From Spirochaetia bacterium (GTDB lineage: Bacteria > Spirochaetota > Spirochaetia > DTKZ01): a DNA stretch of 17,821 nucleotides. Numbering within the stretch: the stretch's first letter is position 1; each line of letters opens with the position of its first letter. The position numbers were made by a program, and so were the translations under genes. The stretch lies in contig JAISXE010000210.1 in assembly GCA_031270615.1 (NCBI GenBank), positions 1 through 17,821 on the forward strand, given 5' to 3'. The notes below the pieces were generated by a model that was not told the DNA's origin, made no database searches, and saw nothing but the letters and a program-made list of their open reading frames with translations. Below, in pieces: positions 12,319-17,821 of the stretch.

Positions 12319-14001
12319 GTGGGGAAAAAATTTTTTCTGTGCCTGCTCCTGTGCGGCTCTGCGGCCATGCAGGGTGTTTTTGCCGACGGCCGCCTGGCGC
12401 GGCTGTATTTTGAGGAAGGCCGGAAACTCGCCCAGGAGGGGCTTGCCGGGGACGCGCTTGGGCTTTTGGATTCGGCGCTTGTTTTCCGCCCTGCCTACGC
12501 GGACGCCCTTTTCCTGAAAAGCTCGCTTCTGTCGCAAAAACGGGAAACCCGGCTGGCCGCGCTGGAGACGGCGCGCAGGGCCGTCCAGGCGCCCGCCTGG
12601 GAGTTCTATTCGCCCGGGGCCGGCCTCATGCATCTGTGCCGCCTTCTGGCGGATATGCGCTCCTACGGGGAGGCTCTTGCTTTCCTGGACAGCCTTGGCG
12701 CCGGGGCCGCCTCCCCCTCTATCGAGGAGTATGGGCTGCGCCTGCGCTGCTACCGGGGGCTTGGCGACGGGAAGAAACTTGCCGGCACGCTGGCTGCGGC
12801 GCTGGCGGCGTTTCCCGACGAACCGGCTTTCCTGGAGTTTTTTTTCCAAACCTCCGACCCCCTGCGGCCCGAAACCGTCCGGCGTTTTGAACTGGTAAAG
12901 CTGGAACCGGAAAAACACCTTCCCGCCATCGCGGCCTACATTAAATCCTCGGGGAATTCCGACGGCGCTTTGCGCCTTGCCTGGGATTATTTCCGCGCGG
13001 ACGGCAACGACCCTGCGGTTTCCTGCCTTTTAATCGAAAAGGCCCTTGTCGATCCGCGGCAGGAAATGGAGAGGTTTGTTTCCTTCGGCGGCCTTGGCAG
13101 GATGGAACTGCTGCGGAAACTCAAGACGGCCCTGCAGCCGCAGTATTCCGGGCTTCTGGCCGGGGCCTGCGCCGCTTTTTCGGGAACGGTGGTTCTGGAC
13201 GCGGATGGCGACGGCGTCCCCGAGGAGGAGTTTCTTGTCAAGGCGGGAAAGCCCCTTCAGTGGAAAATCGACGAAAACCAGGACGGGCTTGACGAGGTAA
13301 TCGTGGATTTCGCGGAAGCCACGTTCCTTCCTGCCCGGGTCGCGTACCGGAGCGGCGGCGCGGGCATGGTCTGCGTGTATGCCGATTATCCCTATGTGGG
13401 CGAGGCCCTGTATTACGAGGGCCCCTACCCGGAGGTTTCCGCCGGGAACGCGCGGCGGACCCTCCGCAGCCGCATCCTTCCCGGTGTCCTGGCCCTGCCC
13501 CTTATTTCGGGCTGGAAGCCCCCGGCGGCGGAAGAACTTTCCTGGCTGGATTACCGGCTGGACCGGGATTTTACCGCGCTTCCCGGAGCGCGGGTGGAAG
13601 GCGCCGCCTACATGTATGAAGAACGCGATTCCGGCGAGCCGGATTACACGCAGCTTGTTTCGCTCCAGGGGGGCAAAATCCGGCAGATCGACATAGTCTG
13701 GAACGCAGGGGGAAAAAGCGTTGTTTTGCACCGGATCATGTTCCAGGACGGAAAGTTTGCCTTCGGCCTGCGCGACCTCGACCGGGACGGGGTCTTCGAC
13801 GCGCGCGAGTCCTATGACGGGGAAGGCAAACTCGCGCTGGTGCTTGTCGACACTGCGGGCGACGGCACGGCGGATTACGCCGAATCCTTTGTTTCGCGGA
13901 TGCTCGGCTGGGACACGGACGGCGACGGGGCCATTGACGCCCGCGAAATCCGCGAGGCCGGCGGCGTGAGGCTGCGCGAATATTACGGAGGCGCCGAATG
14001 A
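12319..14001 (+). CDS. Exported TPR-like protein with DxDxDG repeats
   Basis: A 560-residue protein of unknown function. It has an N-terminal signal peptide (GKKFFLCLLLCGSAAMQGVFA, cleavage expected near residue 22), then an alpha-helical TPR-like region (about 25-270; LYFEEGRKLAQEGLAGDALG and similar). Calcium-loop-like acidic repeats include DADGDG at 294-299, DENQDG, DLDRDG, DTAGDG and DTDGDG at 532-537, resembling dockerin or thrombospondin type-3 motifs. No catalytic motif is recognised. GTG 12319 lies 17 bases after ftsH with a weak GGGGG site. The stop overlaps the next ATG (ATGA), so expression is probably coupled to the protease lipoprotein; a shared envelope role is inferred. Confidence 0.75.
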   Translation: MGKKFFLCLLLCGSAAMQGVFADGRLARLYFEEGRKLAQEGLAGDALGLLDSALVFRPAYADALFLKSSLLSQKRETRLAALETARRAVQAPAWEFYSPGAGLMHLCRLLADMRSYGEALAFLDSLGAGAASPSIEEYGLRLRCYRGLGDGKKLAGTLAAALAAFPDEPAFLEFFFQTSDPLRPETVRRFELVKLEPEKHLPAIAAYIKSSGNSDGALRLAWDYFRADGNDPAVSCLLIEKALVDPRQEMERFVSFGGLGRMELLRKLKTALQPQYSGLLAGACAAFSGTVVLDADGDGVPEEEFLVKAGKPLQWKIDENQDGLDEVIVDFAEATFLPARVAYRSGGAGMVCVYADYPYVGEALYYEGPYPEVSAGNARRTLRSRILPGVLALPLISGWKPPAAEELSWLDYRLDRDFTALPGARVEGAAYMYEERDSGEPDYTQLVSLQGGKIRQIDIVWNAGGKSVVLHRIMFQDGKFAFGLRDLDRDGVFDARESYDGEGKLALVLVDTAGDGTADYAESFVSRMLGWDTDGDGAIDAREIREAGGVRLREYYGGAE

Positions 14002-15782
14002 AAAAATCCGCCGCCCTTATCCTTGCCTCGGTTTTTTTCCTTTCCTGCGAAACCGATGGTCCGGCAAGCGTGGAGACCAAAAACCTCGACATGATAACCT
14101 ACAAAGAAATCAGCCGCTATATCGAGGAGGATGCCCCGACAAAGGCCTATCAGTGGATTTACGGCATGCGCTCCCAAAGCCCGTCCATCCTGTCGGCGGA
14201 GGACCTGAACCACCTGGAAGAGGCGGCCGGCGGCAAGCTCCTTGAGCTGTTTCAGAGGGCCGTGGAAGAGAAAAAATACGACAAGGCGGAAGCCTGGCTC
14301 CTTTCCATGAAAAACCTGAAAATCCTGCCAGGGGATTTTGGCTGGGATCTGACGAAGCTTTTATTCCGGCGCGCGGAGGAATACCGTTCCGGCGGCAACG
14401 AGGTTTTGGCCCTGTACACCTTTTTGCAAATCGAGGACTACGACGATATTTCCGCGGAAGACCTGGAAGTCTACGCGGACATTTCCGCCCATGTGAACAA
14501 CAGCTCCGCGGTAAACCGCATCGGGGAAATCCTTGAAACGCGGGGGCTGTCCCTGCCGGAAGAAAAAAAAGCGGCTGCCTCGGCAGCGACGCCGCTTGCG
14601 GACATGCTGGCGGGTTCGGTGACGATCTGGGTGAACAAGGGCATACGCCTGGAGCGCGGAATGGGTCTGCCGGACAGGGTCATCGGCAGCGGTTTTTTTA
14701 TCGATCCGAGGGGCTACCTTCTGACCAACCACCATGTCATAGCCAGCGAGGTTGACCCCAAGTACGAGGGGTATTCGCGGCTTTACATACGGCCTTCCGA
14801 CCACCCGGAGGACAGGATTCCCGCGAAAGTCGTGGGCTATTCCCGCATATTCGACCTTGCCCTGCTGAAGGCCGAAACGACGCCGGACTTTGTTTTCGGC
14901 GTGACGGACATCAGGCAGCTCCAGGCCGGGACGCGCGTTTTCGCGATAGGCTCGCCCGTGGGGCTGGAAAAAACGATAACCGGGGGCATCATCTCCGCTA
15001 CCTCGCGGCGCTACTTCCAGCAGATGGGGGATGCGATGCAGATAGACGTGCCGGTGAATCCGGGGAACTCAGGCGGCCCCCTTGTCGATGAGGCCGGTCG
15101 CCTTGTGGGGGTCGTCTTTGCCGGCTTTGAGCAGTTCGAAGGCATCAACTTTGCCATTCCCGGCTACTGGCTCCTGAAATTCCTCCCCAACCTGTACAAA
15201 GAGGGGGAGGTTGTCCATTCGTGGGTGGGCCTTTCGATTTTCGAGACGAAACGGGACCTGGAAGTGCTGTACACGGTGCCGGGTTCCCCAGGCAAGGAGG
15301 CGGGCATTGTGCCGGGCGACAAAATCCTGGGAATAGACTCCATACCCGTGCGGACCATACGCGACGCCCAGGACATTCTTCTTTCCCTTGAGCCGGAAAC
15401 CCTTATCCCCCTCACCATCTCCCGGGGCGGCCAGGAAATGACAATCCGTGTCGCCCTGGGAACGCGGCCCTTCAGCCCCCTGGAAAAACTGCTTTCGTTT
15501 GAGGCAAAGGAAAACCTCTTCCCGCCTCTTTTCGGTTTCAGCGCCCGCAGGATTTCTTCCGGTTTCTTTTCCACCGATTATACCGTGGAGAGGGTGTATC
15601 CCGGATCGGTGGCCGACGAGACGAGCATTTCCGAAAACGATCCCTTTACGCTGCACAGTTGGCAGGTCGATACCGAGCGGAAGATCGTCCTGATGCAGAT
15701 CGCCATCAAAAAGCGCAAGGCAGGATTCCTTGAGGGGGGGATACAGCTCGGCGCCTACCTTGAGCAGAACAATTTTATATGA
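13998..15782 (+). CDS. Trypsin-like serine protease lipoprotein with PDZ domain
   Basis: A 594-residue HtrA/DegP-like protein. The signal ends FFLSC with Cys17, acceptable as a relaxed spirochaetal lipobox, so it is probably membrane-anchored. An N-terminal helical, TPR-like region (about 30-200) precedes the protease domain (about 210-395). The triad is His246 (LTNHHV), Asp286 (FDLALLK) and Ser358 (GNSGGPL). A PDZ domain follows (about 408-495; VPGSPGKEAGIVPGDKILGI), then a 100-residue C-terminal region of unknown type. The TPR-like extension and C-terminal region are not part of standard DegP. ATG 13998 follows GGAGG (13987-13991) and overlaps the upstream stop; the 3' end overlaps lepA as ATGA. 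Confidence 0.85.
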   Translation: MKKSAALILASVFFLSCETDGPASVETKNLDMITYKEISRYIEEDAPTKAYQWIYGMRSQSPSILSAEDLNHLEEAAGGKLLELFQRAVEEKKYDKAEAWLLSMKNLKILPGDFGWDLTKLLFRRAEEYRSGGNEVLALYTFLQIEDYDDISAEDLEVYADISAHVNNSSAVNRIGEILETRGLSLPEEKKAAASAATPLADMLAGSVTIWVNKGIRLERGMGLPDRVIGSGFFIDPRGYLLTNHHVIASEVDPKYEGYSRLYIRPSDHPEDRIPAKVVGYSRIFDLALLKAETTPDFVFGVTDIRQLQAGTRVFAIGSPVGLEKTITGGIISATSRRYFQQMGDAMQIDVPVNPGNSGGPLVDEAGRLVGVVFAGFEQFEGINFAIPGYWLLKFLPNLYKEGEVVHSWVGLSIFETKRDLEVLYTVPGSPGKEAGIVPGDKILGIDSIPVRTIRDAQDILLSLEPETLIPLTISRGGQEMTIRVALGTRPFSPLEKLLSFEAKENLFPPLFGFSARRISSGFFSTDYTVERVYPGSVADETSISENDPFTLHSWQVDTERKIVLMQIAIKKRKAGFLEGGIQLGAYLEQNNFI

Positions 15783-17581
15783 AAAAAGATTACATACGCA
15801 ATTTTTGCATCATTGCCCACATCGACCACGGCAAGTCCACGCTCGCCGACCGTTTTATCCAGAAGGCCCACGTTGTGTCCGACCGGGAATTCAAAGACCA
15901 GATGCTGGACAGCATGGACATCGAGAGGGAGCGGGGCATCACGATAAAATCCACGGCCATAACCATACCCTACACGGCGAAAGACGGACAGGAATATATC
16001 CTGAACCTTGTGGACACGCCGGGGCATGTGGATTTTTCCTACGAAGTTTCGCGGGCCATTTCTTCCTGCGAGGGCGCGCTTCTGCTTATCGACGCGACCC
16101 AGGGCGTGGAGGCCCAGACGCTTTCCAACATGTACATGGCGCTGGAACACAATCTGGAAATTCTGCCTGTCATCAACAAAATCGATCTTCCCGCCGCCGA
16201 CGTGGATAACGTAAAGCGCCAGATCGACCACGACCTGGGCCTTGACTCATCGGCGGCGATTCACGTTTCCGCGAAACTGGGCACGGGCATCGATGAGCTT
16301 CTGGAGGCGATTGTCACGCGCATACCGCCTCCGGCCGGCAAAGAGGAGGCGCCCCTGGAGGCCCTGATTTTCGACTCGCATTATGACCCCTACCGGGGCG
16401 TCATCGTCCACATTCGCATTTTCGCGGGCGTTCTGGAAACCGGCAGGGAAATCATGTTCTTTTCCAACAAGGCGGTTTACAAGGTGGAGGAAGCGGGAAT
16501 TTTCCGCATGGAGCCGCAAAAAACCGGCCGGCTCCAGGCCGGGGAGGTGGGCTACATTATCGCGGGCATTAAAACCGTGTCCGATATCCGCGTCGGCGAT
16601 ACCATCACCCAGGCCGAAACCCCCTGCGCGGCGGCCCTTCCCGGTTTCCGCGATGTTAAGCCCGTGGTGTTCTCCTCGATTTACCCGGTGGACGCCAACG
16701 ATTACGAGGAGCTTTCGCAGGCAATGGAAAAACTCAAACTGAACGACGCCTCCCTTGTGTACGAAAAGGATTCCTCGGCGGCCCTGGGTTTCGGTTTCCG
16801 CTGCGGCTTTTTGGGGCTTCTGCACCTTGAGGTCGTGCAGGAGAGGCTGGAGCGGGAGTTCGGGCTTTCCCTTGTGCTGACGGCGCCCTCGGTGCAGTAC
16901 AAAATCCGCCTGAGAGGCGGCGGGGAGCTTATCGTTGACAATCCCACGGACTATCCCGGGCAGGAAAAAATCGAGTGTTCCGAGGAACCCTACATCAAGG
17001 CCGCGATTATCACGCCCGCCGTCTATCTTGGCCCTATCATGAGCCTGTGCATGGAAAAACGCGGCGTGCAGCAGGATCTGCGCTACCTTGACGAAAAACG
17101 GGTGGAGGTTGTCTACGAAATGCCCCTGGCGGAAGTGCTGTTCGATTTTTACGACAAACTCAAATCCATAAGCCGGGGCTACGCCTCCTTTGATTACGAG
17201 CTTATCGGCCGCAAGGCCACCGACCTTGTGCGCCTTGACATTCTGCTGAACGGCAAACCCGTGGATGCCCTCTCCCAGCTTGTTTTCCGCAGCAGCGCCC
17301 CGGGAAGGGCGCGCGGCATCTGCAAAAAGCTGCGGGACGAGATTCCCCGCCACCAGTTCAAGATTCCCGTCCAGGGGGCAATCGGCAGCCAGATTATCGC
17401 GCGCGAAACCATCTCGCCCCTGCGCAAGGATGTGCTTGCCAAGTGTTACGGCGGCGACATTACCCGCAAACGCAAGCTGCTGGACAAACAGAAGGAGGGC
17501 AAAAAGCGCATGAAGATGGTGGGCAACGTGGAGCTGCCGCAGTCGGCGTTTTTGGCCGTCCTGAAAACCGACGAAAACTAG
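15779..17581 (+). CDS. lepA: Elongation factor 4 (LepA)
   Basis: A 600-residue translational GTPase of full family length. G1 is AHIDHGKS at residues 13-20, the switch region DSMDIERERGITIKS is intact, G3 is DTPGH at 79-83, and G4 is NKID at 133-136. The EF4-specific C-terminal domain is complete (RETISPLRKDVLAKCYGGD...RKRKLLDKQKEGKKRMKMVG). LepA acts on ribosomes in back-translocation or subunit biogenesis, particularly under ionic stress. The start overlaps the protease stop (ATGA) and no good Shine-Dalgarno is visible, so coupled translation is likely. It is the last gene of the operon. Confidence 0.97.
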   Translation: MKKDYIRNFCIIAHIDHGKSTLADRFIQKAHVVSDREFKDQMLDSMDIERERGITIKSTAITIPYTAKDGQEYILNLVDTPGHVDFSYEVSRAISSCEGALLLIDATQGVEAQTLSNMYMALEHNLEILPVINKIDLPAADVDNVKRQIDHDLGLDSSAAIHVSAKLGTGIDELLEAIVTRIPPPAGKEEAPLEALIFDSHYDPYRGVIVHIRIFAGVLETGREIMFFSNKAVYKVEEAGIFRMEPQKTGRLQAGEVGYIIAGIKTVSDIRVGDTITQAETPCAAALPGFRDVKPVVFSSIYPVDANDYEELSQAMEKLKLNDASLVYEKDSSAALGFGFRCGFLGLLHLEVVQERLEREFGLSLVLTAPSVQYKIRLRGGGELIVDNPTDYPGQEKIECSEEPYIKAAIITPAVYLGPIMSLCMEKRGVQQDLRYLDEKRVEVVYEMPLAEVLFDFYDKLKSISRGYASFDYELIGRKATDLVRLDILLNGKPVDALSQLVFRSSAPGRARGICKKLRDEIPRHQFKIPVQGAIGSQIIARETISPLRKDVLAKCYGGDITRKRKLLDKQKEGKKRMKMVGNVELPQSAFLAVLKTDEN

Positions 17582-17650
17582 AACGCGCATAAACGGCGAA
17601 AAACGAAATCAAAAAGGACTTTGTTACAAAAACTTAGAACCTATCCTAAA

Positions 17651-17757
17651 ATAACGCATAGTACACAAAGGCAAAAATTTACCACGGACAACACGGACAA
17701 AAAACCGGGGTTTCTAAACAACTCTATTGAAAAAAATCCGTCCGTGTTGCCCGTGGT
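17651..17757 (+). repeat. Dispersed inverted-repeat element, right copy (compact)
   Basis: The arms ACCACGGACAACACGGAC (17681-17698) and GTCCGTGTTGCCCGTGGT (17740-17757) pair over 18 bp with one G-T-type mismatch, enclosing 41 bases. The upstream 30 bases (ATAACGCATA...) and the inner CCGGGGTTTCTAAACAAC (17705-17722) match the left-end copy. This copy looks intact relative to the left one. Confidence 0.8.
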
Positions 17758-17763
17758 TTTTCT
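17681..17763 (+). terminator. Possible terminator of the rplY-lepA operon
   Basis: The 18-bp inverted repeat is followed at once by TTTTTCT (17757-17763) about 100 bases after the lepA stop, so the repeat could serve as an intrinsic terminator. The 41-base loop is much longer than usual, which weakens the case. No other terminator-like hairpin lies between lepA and this point. Confidence 0.35.
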
Positions 17764-17821
17764 CCTTTGCCTAAAGCGACTTGGGGATCCGTTTCAGAAC
17801 CCCATGTGCGGTCGGAACGTT

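Larger units (their letters stand above)
17582..17821. other. Gene-free region downstream of lepA
   Basis: No gene is seen. An AT-rich stretch (17595-17650) leads into the right-hand copy of the dispersed inverted repeat (17651-17757). The rest to the window end shows no feature I can name. Confidence 0.6.

Noticed and set aside
1..17757. Circular molecule, with the end repeats as the overlap
   Set aside because: The copies differ by substitutions and a 122-base length difference, and sequence continues past the right copy, so they are dispersed repeats.

Overview
The window is a dense, GC-rich bacterial chromosomal segment of housekeeping genes. Gene content (rplU-prp-rpmA-obg-nadD-yqeK-LytR_C protein-rsfS; ispE-spoVG-tRNA-Gln; a long-form rplY-pth-tilS-ftsH-lepA), many GTG starts, a lipoprotein with a relaxed lipobox and a tRNA without encoded CCA suggest a spirochaete, most likely a Treponema-like gut lineage. 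This assignment is inferred from gene content and sequence character, not from a database match.

Layout. (1) 1-513: a leader with a dispersed inverted-repeat element (1-233), a modular hairpin repeat (about 256-407) and a strong promoter (439-467). (2) 514-5262, plus strand: a tightly packed operon rplU, prp, rpmA, obg, nadD, yqeK, a LytR_C-domain membrane protein and rsfS, with several genes overlapping by 4-38 bases. It joins large-subunit proteins, ribosome-assembly factors (Obg, RsfS), an L27-processing-type protease, NAD synthesis and a nucleotide phosphatase. (3) 5235-5519, minus strand: a small, extremely acidic protein (64 of 94 residues Asp/Glu), convergent with rsfS, with its own TTGACA promoter. 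(4) 5520-6197: a gene-free stretch packed with palindromes, including a second, reversed copy of the modular repeat. (5) 6198-7533: ispE, spoVG, tRNA-Gln(TTG). (6) 7534-7797: a third copy of the modular repeat and a promoter ahead of rplY. (7) 7798-17581: rplY, pth, tilS, ftsH, an exported TPR-like/DxDxDG protein, a trypsin-like PDZ lipoprotein and lepA, apparently one operon for translation quality and envelope proteolysis. (8) 17582-17821: a second copy of the left-end dispersed repeat.

The genes are mostly ordinary; the unusual material is between them. Three copies of a roughly 130-165 bp modular element share two conserved single-stranded-looking cores (GGATTGMAGCGGAAAYCC and TTGSAGCGGAAAGCCYGG), separated by palindromes at fixed positions whose sequences differ completely between copies. 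Every copy sits upstream of a promoter and in the same orientation as the gene that follows (rplU, the acidic gene, rplY). Other points of note are a pth gene with no ATG/GTG/TTG start compatible with its conserved N terminus, a Prp protease beside an L27 with nothing obvious to cleave, and low-complexity tails on two ribosomal proteins.
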